In this document: positions 21,501 to 33,180 of the stretch, piece by piece
How positions within the stretch are numbered: position 1 is the stretch's first letter
Layout of the letters: every line of letters begins with the position of its first letter
Assembly: GCA_033064195.1 (NCBI GenBank)
Contig: JARBJD010000362.1
Location: 1 to 64,000 of the forward strand
Length of the DNA stretch: 64,000 nt
DNA from: Blattamonas nauphoetae
Lineage: Eukaryota > Preaxostyla > Oxymonadida
Direction of reading: 5' to 3'
Program-made: the position numbers and the translations under genes
The notes under the pieces: model-generated
Databases searched by the model: none
What the model saw: the letters and a program-made list of their open reading frames with translations, nothing else
Told to the model about the DNA's origin: nothing

Positions 21501-23614
21501 CTCTCTCGTTCTGTGTCTCATCGAGTTTGATTGCCTGTTGATCCAGCTCTTCCATGATTCTCATTTTTTCCTTTTCGATTTCTCGGTATTGTTCCTCTTT
21601 TCTCTCCAGTTCTCCATGCAATTTGGAGAGATCTTCCTTTTTCTGTGCAAGTTCAGCTTCTGTGGAGCCGATTGATCTATTCAGTGTGTTCAATTTGTCG
21701 TCTCTGTCTCGAAGGTCAGTTTGTGCTTGTGTAAACAATGCCGATTGAATATTCCACTCCTCTCGTAATTTTTGGAGAGATGTTGTCATCGTATCATATT
21801 CTTGCTTCATTGCACCCTTTTCATCCTCCAAGTCTGTGATTCTTTGTTCCTGTTCCGCCAAGCTGTCCTTCGCCTTTGAAAGTTCGACTAAAAGCTCCGT
21901 TTTGGCTTGAGAAAGAGTCTCATTTGTTGAAACCACAAGATCTTTCTCCGTATGACATTTGACAATCATTTCCTTCGCTTCCGACTCCTTTCTTGCCAAT
22001 TCGGATTTCAGACTTAATACTTCGTTTTCTGCAGTATCACACTTCCTTTCCACATCGTAAGCTTGTTTTTGAAGAGATTCATGTTTCTCTTCGAGAATGG
22101 CGAGAGCGTTTTTCGCCTGCGACAATTCTGTCTCAAGTGTCTGCCTCTCGCTTTCTGAGTGGTTTTTCATGTCTTTAACTTCTTCAGCTCTTGCTTTGGA
22201 AGCCCTTTTCTGCTCTTCTACCATTCTTTTCAGTTCTGCAGCGAGACGAATGTTCTCCTCCTTCAATTCCGCTAATTCATCACTAATATCTTCCCTACTC
22301 AAAACAAGATCGTCCTTTTCTTTCTGTAATCGCGCTATTTCGATTTTGTTTTGTTCAATCTCCTGTTGAACCTGCGGGAGATCGGCGATCCTGAGACCTG
22401 TTTCATTTTCCACCCATTCCGAGATTCCCTTCTTCAGTGGCGACCCCTCCTCCTCTATAACATCGATTGGATTCTGCTGGATTCTATTTAGTTCTCCTTC
22501 TGTCGCTTCAAGACGTTCTTCCAGTGAAGCGGCCTCTTCAGATCGTTTCGTGAGTTCCTGCTTGAGAGATAAGACTTCTTTGTTGGCATTCTTCAGCTGA
22601 CTTTTAGTCTCATTAGATTCTCTCCTTAAAATTTCAATTGTGTCATCTTTCTGTTTGTTGTCGGTTTGTAATTCTGCGATTGATTGCTGGAGCGACGACT
22701 GCATACTCCCAGCCTGAGTGACACTTTCATCCAGTTTTTCTCGCATATCAGAGAGATCATCTTTGCATTTTTGGATTTCCTCTCGAAGTCGTTTGACTTC
22801 AAACAATTTCAGGCCTGTTTCTTTCTGGAGCCACTGTTCCGGAGTGTCAAGCTTGTTTAAATCTTCAATTTGAGCTTTGAGAGTTTCATTTTCACGTTCA
22901 ATTTGAGAGTGTTTTGTGTCCATTGAACGAAGAAGATTTCTCGTCTCGTTCAGCTCCGAGCGAAGTGCAGACACTTCATCTCGAATTTTGACCTGTTCCG
23001 AGACTGAAAAATCATTCTGGACTTGCTGGCGAGCTTTTGGTTGTGCTTGCCCATTGGTAGAGTGACGATGACTTGGGAGTGTCGCTGATTGTGCAATTCG
23101 ATGCTGAGTTGGAAATGCTGCAGTCGTGCCATCTGGTGTTCCGAACGATGGAAACGTTTCCATTTGGGAGGCTTCAAACTCTTTATTTTGTGAAGTTGTA
23201 GAACTTTGAAGTCCAGGTGATCGCGAGTCTAGGAAAGGGCTGGAGTGCGTTGGGAGTGGTTGTGAGTCATGGTTATCTGATTCAGCTCGATGAGATTGAA
23301 AAGATCGGACACTTGATTCAAGATGTTGACCTTGGTCGGAAGTTGATTGACGTGGGCTTGAAGTTGAACCTGTGAAAGGACTTGAGCTGTTTGGATCCTG
23401 TATCTCTCCGAATATAGATGATGCATGATCAGGCTTCGAGAAAATTTGGAAAAATGAAAGATATATGAGGGAAAAAGTGATTGATAAGAACATTAACCTG
23501 GTGATTAATGGATAAATCGACAACAAAACATACAGCGTGAGGATGCGTTTCCTGGTCATAGTACGATTGATAATTTTGTGAATTTGGATCCAGTGATGAT
23601 GATTCATCGTTCAT
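18550..23614 (-). CDS. Giant coiled-coil protein (1666 aa)
   Basis: ATG 23614 begins a 39-residue first exon (MNDESSSLDPNSQNYQSYYD onward). It joins in phase across a 64-bp GT-AG intron (23434-23497) to one 4884-base exon ending in TGA. The first ~200 residues are Ser/Gln/Pro-rich and disordered. From about 220 to 1490 the protein is almost unbroken coiled coil rich in Glu, Lys and Arg (LKAQIEDLNKL, EELDQQAIKLDETQNERDE, ETNRLEEKLKMTETEL), with a short Ser/Pro linker near the middle (TQTDQNVFFSDW). The last ~120 residues are again Ser/Pro-rich, ending TLSFTLGRGDQT. No motor, kinase or binding domain is visible. Long coiled coils of this build are usual in cytoskeletal, Golgi-tether or basal-body proteins, but nothing here decides between them. 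This start was chosen over a frame beginning at 23607 because the splice gives a consistent frame and a hydrophilic N-terminus. Confidence 0.9.
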
Positions 23615-23907
23615 GTGGCGATAGTATTCGTAATTTGAGGAATTCGAGCCAGATATAAGTCACGTTTGTTGAGGGGTACAGAGGGCGAAGATGACAAGAA
23701 AACGCCAATAAAATCCTAAAAATAACGGATGATGACCAGAGGGCTGAACCAAAGTCAGATCTGGCTCGTTTTCGAGTTTAAATCGATTGTGGATCAAATT
23801 CAGGGGCGGATCAACAATGGTTCGAATCCATGCACGTCAGAAAGCAATTGATGAACAAACCCTTCTCTCGAAGGGATATACAGTTTATTTTTCTTTAATT
23901 TCACTGA
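23615..23907. promoter_or_regulatory. Divergent intergenic region
   Basis: About 290 bases between the start of the coiled-coil gene (minus) and the kinase gene (plus). It must hold both promoters, though I recognise no defined element. GGTTCGAATCC at 23819-23829 matches a tRNA B box but no tRNA can be folded around it. Confidence 0.3.
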
Positions 23908-26333
23908 TTCAAAGGCTTTGACAGCAATCGGTTTTTCTTCCTCTCTTCCTCAAAATTATCTTTCTCTTTGAACTGTTAAGGAGCTGGCGCTTTTGGAAGG
24001 TTTTTACCGTGATTTTACTGACAATTTCAGGGTATATAAATGCAAAACACGGCAGAACAAAGTCGTTGCGGTTAAGATCATCAATGGTGACAAATTCGAC
24101 CAAAAAGAAGTGGACATTGCCGTCCAACTCAGCAAGTCTATCTTCTCTCTCCTATATGATCCAGAAAAAACTCTCCTTATCTATCAGGTGTCACAAAGAG
24201 CATGGAAGCGGGAGATTACTATCTCATTGAATCTGAATTCGCGAATGGAGGGGTTTGCCATTGTTAAACACATCACCTCAACAGTCTCTTCAATCTATCC
24301 TTGATTCTGATGGAGTTCTTCAGGAGCAAAAGGCAAAGAGAATCATCGAACACACTTGTTTGCTCATCCACTCTTCTTCATATATTTCCCACTCCCTGTA
24401 TCTCCAGTGAGAGGCCTCCTCGTCCTCCATGCTGAGAAAATGATTCATCGGTATTCATCCCATATTCCTCTCTTTTCAGCGATATCAAACCCGACAACAT
24501 CCTCCTCGATGTCCCTGAAGGTGCGCCGAATGTCATTGATCATGCAATTTACAAACTGACTGATTTTGGGATTTCACGAGTCGCTGACGCAGGTGGACTC
24601 GCCCAGACATCGTGTGGCACTCCACCTTATATGGCATGCATTCTTCATCCCTTAACTCTTCGTCTTTATCCAATATTACCAATTTTCCATCTATTCCCTT
24701 CATTTTCTGTGCTTTTTTGCGTCAGGCCCCTGAAATTCTCCTCTCCGAAGATTACGACAACAAATGTGATATTTGGAGTTGCGGAGTGATGCTGTTTGAA
24801 CTGATGACCGGACAACTTCCTTTCCGAGGGCAAGTTCCGAGTCTTGTTCAGTATGTTTTATTCTCCTTGAATGACTCTCACAGACAGTGGCTGAAGCCAC
24901 CCCCCGAAGTTGCGCATGCCTCGCCTGAAGGAGCCGATCTTTTGAAATAAATGATTGAATTTGATGCCAGAAAACGTCTCAGTGCTCAAGAATGCCTTAA
25001 CCATCCCTGGTTCCGCACTGTCGCACCCGAAGTCGAATTACCAAAACAAGAACAGGGTGGTCTCAATTTGCTGGAGCTCCTGTTGTTGTTGGCTCTTCAA
25101 CCCGGCGGTGGTGGTGGCGGTGGCAGTGAACGTGATAGTGATGATGGTACCACAAGGAAGTCTACAGCCCCTTCAGTCCATCCAAAACCGGTTCCAAAAC
25201 AGGCGCCTGCCCCACAGCCTGTTCCACAGCCAGTACACCAATCAGTATCACAGTATGTATCACAATCATATGTAGCTGATTCATCGCAATCAGTTCTGGT
25301 GACTGGCGTGCTTCCAAGATTAGTTGCATCCACCCCACTGAACAGCACGCCTCCAGCGAGCTCACAAGTTCGAGCTGTGATTCAAGAAATGAAAAGCATT
25401 CGTGCAACACCATCTCCTCCGTTTGCAGATGCTGTCCAACCGTCACTCGAGTATTTCATCCAATCTCTTTCGAAAGAGGGTCAGGTTGGTGCTGAACAAA
25501 CCTGCCGTGTTCTGGCCTTCCTCACACAGAACTGCCTCGATGAATGGGCCAAGCAAGACGCCAAATACATCCAACTCACGCAGCAGCCTGACGCGAACGG
25601 AAATGTCATCGTCGGATCAACCCGAATGAAGGTAACCGAACTAACCAAAATTCGGCGTGAATTAGCGGACCAACTTTCAGACATGACTGACATGGTACAG
25701 GAAAACGTGTCAAACATCTTTGGAGGGGCACGTTCGGCCGCCACTCTGCTCAACGGTCTGCCTGCCAATCAACGGAATGAGGCTGGTCTCACACAGTATC
25801 TGGCGCTGTCACTTTCCCAAAATATCAAAATTGGAACAGATGGATTGTTGGTTCTCTTCGCAGAGGCACTCCGCTACTGTCCATTCCACCTTCCTCAACA
25901 CGAAGCCATGAGGAGAATCGAATCCATTATTAGCCAAGACAAACACGAAAAAGCGCAAAAGACACTGGAGTCTTTCCTGAAATGGATGGAAATCAGACAA
26001 CTTCGGAAGGATGAAGCCATTCTTTGTAAAGACATCCCAAAACTTTTCCCAGTTCCCAACGCTCCTCCCCTCAGCAACCACGAGCAAGCTGCCCTCGAAT
26101 TGAAGAGAAATCGCGCTGCTTGTGCGCTGTATGGATATCTTCTCATCTGCGCTCTCGCTCAATCACAATTCCCACTCCGAAAGACATCGTTTGCGGAGAA
26201 TGGACAATCGCAATCGAGAGTCGCTGTTGTCACCCTATCGCCCGATGTCTTAAAGGAGTACACAAACCAAGCTTTTGCTTTTCTGATGCAGGTTGTGAAC
26301 GGATCTCTGTAGATCCGTCATGTCTAAGATTGA
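23908..26333 (+). CDS. Serine/threonine protein kinase with helical C-terminal half
   Basis: Kinase exons: to 23999, 24031-24357, 24408-24450, 24480-24633, 24726-24850, 24884-26333; introns 31, 50, 29, 92 and 33 bp. In order: glycine loop GAGAFGRVYKC split by intron 1, VAVKII with the Lys, [30 protein letters not shown] with the HRD Asp, [47 protein letters not shown], and NHPWFR closing the domain. All catalytic residues are present. TAA at 24948-24950 falls where related kinases often have Gln (DLLK-Gln-MIEFD); TAA at 23977 precedes the glycine loop, and a TAG at 26310 and TAA at 26322 let the end run to TGA 26331. The fourth intron begins GC rather than GT. A one-base frame change near 24252 is needed to connect the lobes, so a sequence error or damage is possible. 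The C-terminal ~430 residues are a Gly/Pro linker plus helices ([20 protein letters not shown]) of unknown role. The true start is not found; 23908 follows a TGA. Confidence 0.8.
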
Positions 26334-27275
26334 ATTTCCTTATTTCATCGTTTTAACTCCTTCACGTAATCACTGATCATTTCTCTAATTTGTTAAAGCG
26401 CTGTTTTTTGGAAGACACTTTTTGGCACACTTTTTGGTTTAAGCAATGACGAGTGAGGAAGAAGAGGTGAAATGATATGAAAGGATATAATGCTGTGGTC
26501 AATAGCTGTAAATCGATGAATCCGCCCAGATAGATCAATTGATCCCAATCGTTTCTTGTCAAGCGATTTCCATGTTACACCTGATACAATCGTGAGAATG
26601 GTGAGGCGACAGATCTGAACAAGGAGTGTGTCACGTTTGAGTGGCGAGGAGCAGCGAATCAGCATCTTGTCAGAAAGTTCTGATTGGATAAACCGAAATG
26701 TCCTTTAGTGAGTTATATCAAGGGAGAATGAAAGGGAATCTGCAGAAAGGTTCTTCAGGCATCCGACTTGTCAGAGTTTTTGTCCAATCTGAGGACATAT
26801 CTTGAATTTTGGGAGAGTGAAGATCGATCTATCAAAAGACCGTCATGGAATGAGAAGAAGAGGAGACCAAACTGTGAGTGAAAGTCTCCTGATCATCAGT
26901 TCCGAGGATCGATAGGAGTTCATCGAACGAGGAGAGATAAGACTGGGTCGGAAGACCGGTTAAATTCGTTTTTTCTTTAAATTTTATCCGGATATGTGAG
27001 ATGGTGGGATGATAAAACTGGCTTTGTCATGTCAGCCCCACAAGATCACATAGCGTATTCCGAGCCTAGCTATCCGCAAATGATGTACCTTCAGTTGACA
27101 CAAATTTGCAATTCTTCCACTCTTTCTCCGTTCGGTGGATGCTGAGGTATGATTGAACCAGTTAGATGGTATAGTCAAATCGTTTTAATTCATTTTGACG
27201 AGACTGTAGGTCAGTCAGGAACAATCATGATCAGAAGTGAGCTGAAGAATGTTAACATGGTAAGATCTATTCTCA
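26334..27275. other. No gene recognised
   Basis: About 940 bases of AT-rich sequence between the kinase and the next plus-strand gene. Minus-strand open frames up to 90 codons at 26.4-26.7 kb have no recognisable motif. Confidence 0.4.
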
Positions 27276-30160
27276 ATGCCTCCAAAGCATCGACATATGA
27301 AAAGCCACAAAGACTCTCCAGCTACTTCGCATGTACAGACTGATCACTCTCACACTTCCAGTCCAATCGTCGTGCATTCATCCCGTGGCAACCGCGTCGA
27401 AACCAACGAAGAATTTCCGATTGAATCATCACCGAACCAGTCCATCGTAGATTCAAACACGATACTCCCGAGTGATCTGGACTATGTTCGAATTTCTAAA
27501 CAAATTCTGCAATATGAAACGAGCAGAAGACGACTCGATCTCAAATCAAAGTCTGGTCTCTCCCATCTGGACTGTGCTGATTTTCCTTTTGAAAGTTGCA
27601 TAACATCGGACTGGCGAGTAGTATCGCAGGATTCGATTACAAACAAAGATATCTGCCAAGGATGCACTTCGCTATTCAACCAACTTTCTTCTGGACCGGA
27701 ATTGTCACCCACCGAAGTGAACCACGCAATCCGATTCCTGGAGTATACCATCATGTACTCCAAGAATGTTTTCTACCCCCATCGCCATTATTTCAATATT
27801 TTTTACGATGGTTGGTTTTCGTTCTCAAAAATCTTAACATCGACTATCAAAATCATTTCCCATCCGTCAGAAACGCTACGAACTGTTGTCCTTGCTTTTT
27901 TCTCCACTGGATATCGATTCTGGATATCTGAAATGTCTGGTAGGGTCGCAGAATCGAACTTCTTTACAAAATTCATCTCTCATCTGAAACCCCACACAAT
28001 ACCATTCAGCAACACGACAATGGACATCCACAACCACATTACATCGATCATCTTCCGTTATATGCGTACTATTTGTAACTACCCGTATAATCCTCTGATC
28101 AGTCCAAACATCACCTCAAATCTCCAACTATTCTGTCCGTATTTGCGGCATCTTCTCGCACATCCTGCTTTCTTCTCTTGTTCACCGCATCCGATGATAT
28201 TTGGCACAATTCTGCGATTATTGGGAAAGAGACTCAAATCCACCTCTTCTCCCTCAACTCATCCGATCCTCGATGAATTTTGGGACGACATGGAGAACAA
28301 ACTGTCAGAAGCACTTTCATCTTTGTTTGGTCGTGCCAATCAAGAGGCGACCATCAAGCGTCTTCTGTTCAGTAAGCTCGGAGCGGATGACATTCCAGAT
28401 TGGGTGATGGCATTTGAAAGCCTACTCCATCACGCTCACGAAGGGAGACAATTCTCCGATATGGAACTTCAAACGATGTTGCTGTTATTGAACAATATCC
28501 CGTGTGACGCTGACCTGGTTTTCGAGGACGATAGCTCGTTCACAATGAGAGTGAAGGGCGAGTTGGTTTCAACGTCGAAACACGATGGCCGGTCACTGTG
28601 GACGCTCCTGACTCCGACTGAACCGCATCACGCCACACCCCTTCTGATTGCGGCTGAACATGTCTCTTGTCGGATCGAGATCGTCGACAGAGTGCTCCAT
28701 TTTTGGAATGGCTGGCTCTCGCACTTCTTCAGCGCTGTGACCCCTTCGAAGCTGCCCTTCACGCCTGACAACCATTCACTGCATTCTCACCTCGTTGATG
28801 TGATGTGTGACGTGATCAGTTCGTTCGAGACAGTCAACAGTCAAGCCAGACTCAATCAACCACCCGTCGATCAGAAGATGTTGAAGAAGAGCTGTCTCTC
28901 GTTTCTTCGTCTCTCGAAGGACTATCTCGTCCATCTCTCGCAACATGCGTTCGCAAACTATCCATATAACAAATACTCGATTGATTCACTGCTTGACAAA
29001 GTGATGAGATTTGATCTGAATGCACCGACCACTGAGGGATTTCGTCGCGAGCTGAAGAAAGAAATGATCTCGTCTGCTCTCGCCTCGTCCTCTCCACATT
29101 TCATCCTGACAGCTGAACTTGTGTGTCCTCTGTCGGATTATGAGACGATGGACGTTGTGGAGCGAATTGTGGGTCTGCTGGACAGCGATTGCTCTTTGGA
29201 CGACGACACGATCTGCAGATCTGCGTGTTCATTAACCGTCACAACATCAGAAGTCTCTTACCCGTCTTTCGAAACACCGGCCGCTCGAAAGAACAATATT
29301 TGCACACCTTCGAGTCTTTTCTCTCTCTGCACATTGAATCTTGCAAACAGACCCAAATCAGCAGTCTCATCTCGTCTCGTCTTGGCGATGATCAGCCAAC
29401 ATTGGACGAGTGGGACGAAGTTGGTTTGGAGATGGTTCCGATTGTGATGCGAATCAAAGCTTGGAACCAATTGCCACATTATCCTCAATCAGAAGAGTTC
29501 CAAAAGTTCGTCACCAATTTTGTTCACCCCAGTCTCCAACAAGCTCGTCACTGTGCTCCTCGATTGACTCCAACACAACTCAAACATCTGATCGCTCCAT
29601 TCATCAACTGCCTGCACACATTCTTCCACCAATTCTGGACTTCGCATGGTCATCAAGAACAGAACTTGAAAGTATTCAAAAGTATTTGCTCGCTCTGTGT
29701 CGAACCAGTGGTGGCTGGTGGGATCAGGAGCATTGGTGTCTTCTCGCAGATTGTGAATGATTTCACAAGTGGTTGGTCGAAATGGACGCCAATGACAACA
29801 TTGTGGAAACTGTTCGAGAATGAGGAGAGAAGAATGGGAGACGACGATGAAACAACACGTGGATGGCGAAGAGTTGGGGTTGTGATGATTCGAGAGGAAG
29901 GGTTGGAGGATGCGATGGACTCGAAACTGTTGATGAAAACGAACACATCCAACCAGCAATCCATTGGGACAAACAAACGGCTGATGAATGAGTTACTTGG
30001 GGCGAACATTCGGAATTTATCTTAGCGTGTTGGGATTGACATTCATTTTCACTTCATTGCTTCATCTCATCTCACCGAACGAATCAGTTGTCCTGTTTTT
30101 TCTCGCATCAACAGGGAATCAAGTGGAAGACACAGAATTGGAGTGGGTGGGTCGAGCTGA
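27276..30160 (+). CDS. Large alpha-helical repeat (solenoid-like) protein
   Basis: ATG 27276 opens a frame of about 640 residues. After a polar N-terminus (SSPIVVHSSRGNRVETNEE) it is a succession of amphipathic helices: VNHAIRFLEYTIMYSKNVF, WFSFSKILTSTIKIISH, VVLAFFSTGYRFWISEMSG, LLIAAEHVSCRIEIVDRVLH, SCLSFLRLSKDYLVHLSQHA. Near 29190-29225 the good reading moves to another frame (ICVFINRHNIRSLLPVFRNT, FLSLHIESCKQTQISSLISS, PFINCLHTFFHQFWTSHG, WRRVGVVMIREEGLEDAMDS). A short unrecognised intron or an indel there would explain it. The second frame ends at TAG 30023, or at TGA 30158-30160 if TAG is Gln. The architecture resembles the multi-copy ARM/HEAT-like families of oxymonads, two decayed members of which lie at 3.7 and 16-17 kb. 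No known function can be given. Confidence 0.65.
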
Positions 30161-30285
30161 GTGGTGTGTTTCTTCGATTCAACCACAAACAACAAAAGGC
30201 TTGAAACGTAATCTGTGTGAAATGATAAAAAGTTGGTTTGTTGAGATGAAGTGTGAAGAAAAGAAATGGAAGAACAGCCAGTCAG

Positions 30286-32346
30286 TCAGTGAAGCTGCTC
30301 ATTGAAATACTTGAGATTGTATGTTGTGCCCCAAAAATTGGACTGGGGACAGTTGGGATCGCCTTCGGGATGTTGCGACATGCTCCGTGTGGTCTGGATC
30401 TTGTGTATCCCATAAAGATCTTCGTGACTTCCCAAGCTCTCGTTTGTTGGAGCGTGACCTTGTGGAATGGGAACGTTTAGCTTCCCAATTTCGTAAACAC
30501 AGCGTTCGTCTTGTTCATTGCATTCCGAATCTGATGTTGGATCAGAGCGTTCGTATCCTCGAGGCAGAACTGGCTTCGACTTCAATATCGACTTTGGTCT
30601 CATCTCAGAGGGTCTGTTCCGGCCGTCACATCCTTCCTTGGTCCGTTCGGCATTCCATTCACGAATAGCATGCCTGGCATCGGCATCACGGACATACTGA
30701 ATTGGCCCTGACACCACTTGACATTGGAGCCTCTCTCCAGTGCTTCGGCGAGCTCTGTCACGTTCTTCCACAGGTCGTCCTTCATTCCATCCACGATCAG
30801 TACGCTCGACATCATCATCATCAGAGTCAGGTGCCTCTCGCATTGACCTCAATTGTGCTCTTCTATCCACGCGAGAGGCTTTCATCCTATCGCCAAGTTG
30901 TTCGAAAGTCTGTTTGGTGTGGAATCCATTCGCAGGTGTTCTGAAATTGTCATCAGAGTCAGAATCTGTCAAGTCAGTTTCATTTTCGATCTGCTCCTGA
31001 ATGGATCGAAACAATTCTATATGTTGCGCATCTCCTCCCGTGATCTGTTGGAGCACCAGTTCATTCGCATTGACCACACCGACGAGTTGGAAGTCAGGAT
31101 AATAAAAAAATTCAACGTATGTCTCCAGCAAAGTGTGGGGAACAATCCACAAAAACCAAAAGGCCACTTTCTTCTGGTGACGTCTCGTCATGAACGTCTT
31201 GAAATTGTCGACGACGATTTTGAGGAATTGCAGGCTCTGATCTCCAGGATCTGGCGAAGTAGCGATCTGGATTGCACAAAAGAGATCTGCTTGTGTGTGG
31301 GTTTGCCAGAAGAATCCTTCGATTGCAGTGGACTGTGAAGTCGATACTTGTTCAGAACTGTGCGGAGCTGAGTGCACGTACAGCACATTCGGGTCAAACT
31401 TTCGCATCTTTTCCGCTTTTGATTTTGTGACTTGTTTCAAATCCAATTTGAACGCCCAATCGAGTTTCTTGCCTTTGAAAAAGCCTTTCCTCATGGTGTG
31501 AATGGTGGCAACACGGCGCTGATAGATCATGGAGGAGATTACTTGCTCCTCAAACCGATATCCTCTGACATAGAGCTCGTTCAGCAGTGACGTCGCAGGT
31601 TTCTGTGGAATGTCGAAAGCGTTCAATTGGTGATCGAGGAAGAGAAGATTCGAGAAGAGGCTGATTGGGAAACCATCTGAGGCAGTTGCAACCCACAAAC
31701 TCCGCGCAGCCGACAGCTCTGGATCGTTCCATTCGTTTGGAAGGATAGCCCTGCTGAGGCTGGTCATGAGAACAGTGGTATCCACGTCCAGTGCACGAGG
31801 GACCAGACCCAACAGATCAATGACATTCAGAGAGAGTGCCCTCTTTTCGCGGAGTTCGGCTTCGATGATGGGATTCCCTGGTGGAGACAGTGGATTCCAA
31901 CCGAGTCGGTGTTGGAAGTTGAGAGCGCGGTGTGGCACCTGTGGTTCGTATCGTCGACGACGAATCATCATTTGTGGTTGAGATTCCGTGAGAGGAAGAT
32001 GCTTTCGACCTTTGTGACGAGGAAGCGTCAATCCAAGTGCTTCGTCACGAGGGATAGTGTCTTCTTCCATCCGTGGCGGAAAACTGACGGGAATGATGTA
32101 GGGATGATTCGGTTCATCATCATAGTTCGATAGAGACAGAAGGACACATCTCATGTTCGCATTGAGGAGATTGATTGCTTCTTCTGAAAAGCGTCTCAGC
32201 CACGGGACGGACCCGTCTGGACCCAGAGGATGGACATGACGAAGCATGTTCCAGAATTCTTTCTTTTTCCACGTAGGAGATCGCAGATGTACATAATCTG
32301 TGATCATGTGGGATGATCTGACAATACCACGAAAGGGCATTGGCAT
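30286..32346 (-). CDS. C-terminal block of an RHS/Crinkler-like protein
   Basis: A 686-residue minus-strand frame from ATG 32346 to TGA 30286-30288. It opens with FRGIVRSSHMITDYVHLRSP, WKKKEFWNMLRHVHPLGPDG and GSVPWLRRFSEEAINLLNAN. That order recalls the part of RHS/Crinkler-type ATPases just after the NTPase core, where a strand-end 'IVSSS' motif leads to a helical lid. Later come a helical region (LLNELYVRGYRFEEQVISSM), a stretch with WAFKLDLKQVTKSKAEKMRK that may be a nuclease-like or binding domain, and an acidic then Arg-rich C-terminus (ETDLTDSDSDDNFRTPANGF). It lies on the same strand and in the same order as the NTPase block at 33.2-34.4 kb, so the two may be one gene. I treat the pair as probably broken and cannot settle the joint. 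Confidence 0.4.
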   Translation of the reverse strand: MPMPFRGIVRSSHMITDYVHLRSPTWKKKEFWNMLRHVHPLGPDGSVPWLRRFSEEAINLLNANMRCVLLSLSNYDDEPNHPYIIPVSFPPRMEEDTIPRDEALGLTLPRHKGRKHLPLTESQPQMMIRRRRYEPQVPHRALNFQHRLGWNPLSPPGNPIIEAELREKRALSLNVIDLLGLVPRALDVDTTVLMTSLSRAILPNEWNDPELSAARSLWVATASDGFPISLFSNLLFLDHQLNAFDIPQKPATSLLNELYVRGYRFEEQVISSMIYQRRVATIHTMRKGFFKGKKLDWAFKLDLKQVTKSKAEKMRKFDPNVLYVHSAPHSSEQVSTSQSTAIEGFFWQTHTQADLFCAIQIATSPDPGDQSLQFLKIVVDNFKTFMTRRHQKKVAFWFLWIVPHTLLETYVEFFYYPDFQLVGVVNANELVLQQITGGDAQHIELFRSIQEQIENETDLTDSDSDDNFRTPANGFHTKQTFEQLGDRMKASRVDRRAQLRSMREAPDSDDDDVERTDRGWNEGRPVEERDRARRSTGERLQCQVVSGPIQYVRDADARHAIREWNAERTKEGCDGRNRPSEMRPKSILKSKPVLPRGYERSDPTSDSECNEQDERCVYEIGKLNVPIPQGHAPTNESLGSHEDLYGIHKIQTTRSMSQHPEGDPNCPQSNFWGTTYNLKYFNEQLH

Positions 32347-33180
32347 GTGTTCTTTGATGAAGTGGGGTGACCCAACATACGTGGGCGATTCTCTTTGAAA
32401 GGTCGCAAAACACTATGGTGCGTCCCAAAAAATCATTTTTTGCACAATTACCGTTCATCTGTTTAGTCGACAGAAAAAGAGTGAATTACTGGATTTCAAG
32501 TAGGATCGCGTTCGATAAAGCCATTTTTTGATCCGGACACTTTTGCACACTTTTTATCACAGAACAAGTTGAAAAATGGAGAAATGATGTAAAACAACGT
32601 AAAAACCCTATTCTGTGTGAGAGAACCAATACAAATACATCTATTGAAGAAAAAGACGTGAAAAGTGCGGATCGGAAGATTCGACAAGATTGATGAATTT
32701 AGACTTAAGAATTGGAGAGACATATCCAATTAAGGTGGTTTGAGATATAAAGTGAAGGGAAATTGAGATTGATCTGAATTAGAGGACAAGGAGGACGATC
32801 AACAAGTCCGTGTCAGTTTGTGATCTATAAGATGAGAAATTCATGACAAAAGATACATGATCGAGTGAAAACAGGAGAAAGCATCAGATAGGTGAACAGG
32901 CCAGATTGTTTTCTGCCTGTTAGACACGATCCGTCTCACCTGAAAAAAGTGCTGAGTGTCTGTCAATGTGAACGAAATAAATGACACAAACCAAAAGAAT
33001 CGCATGCAATACACGGTATAAGGTCGGTTCAATCATCGATCTGACCGATTAAAGTTGTTTGATGGAGAATGAGTCACCTGATCTTTGAATTTGTAGAAAA
33101 GTGAGTGAAAATGAAAAAAAGAGATAATATAAACCTTCAAGATGGAGATTTTGATTGTTCCTGGGAGATGAATAGCTTTC
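32347..33180. other. Region between the two RHS/Crinkler-like blocks
   Basis: On the minus strand just past 33181 there is a short protein-like stretch (ending HLPGTIKISILK), and near 32840-33040 an open frame with a hydrophobic start. These may be exons linking the two flanking blocks, but the intervening sequence is AT-rich and I cannot assign splice sites with confidence. Confidence 0.3.

Noticed and set aside
23811-23840. Possible tRNA (exact B box GGTTCGAATCC)
   Set aside because: No A box at the right distance and no acceptor stem can be paired.
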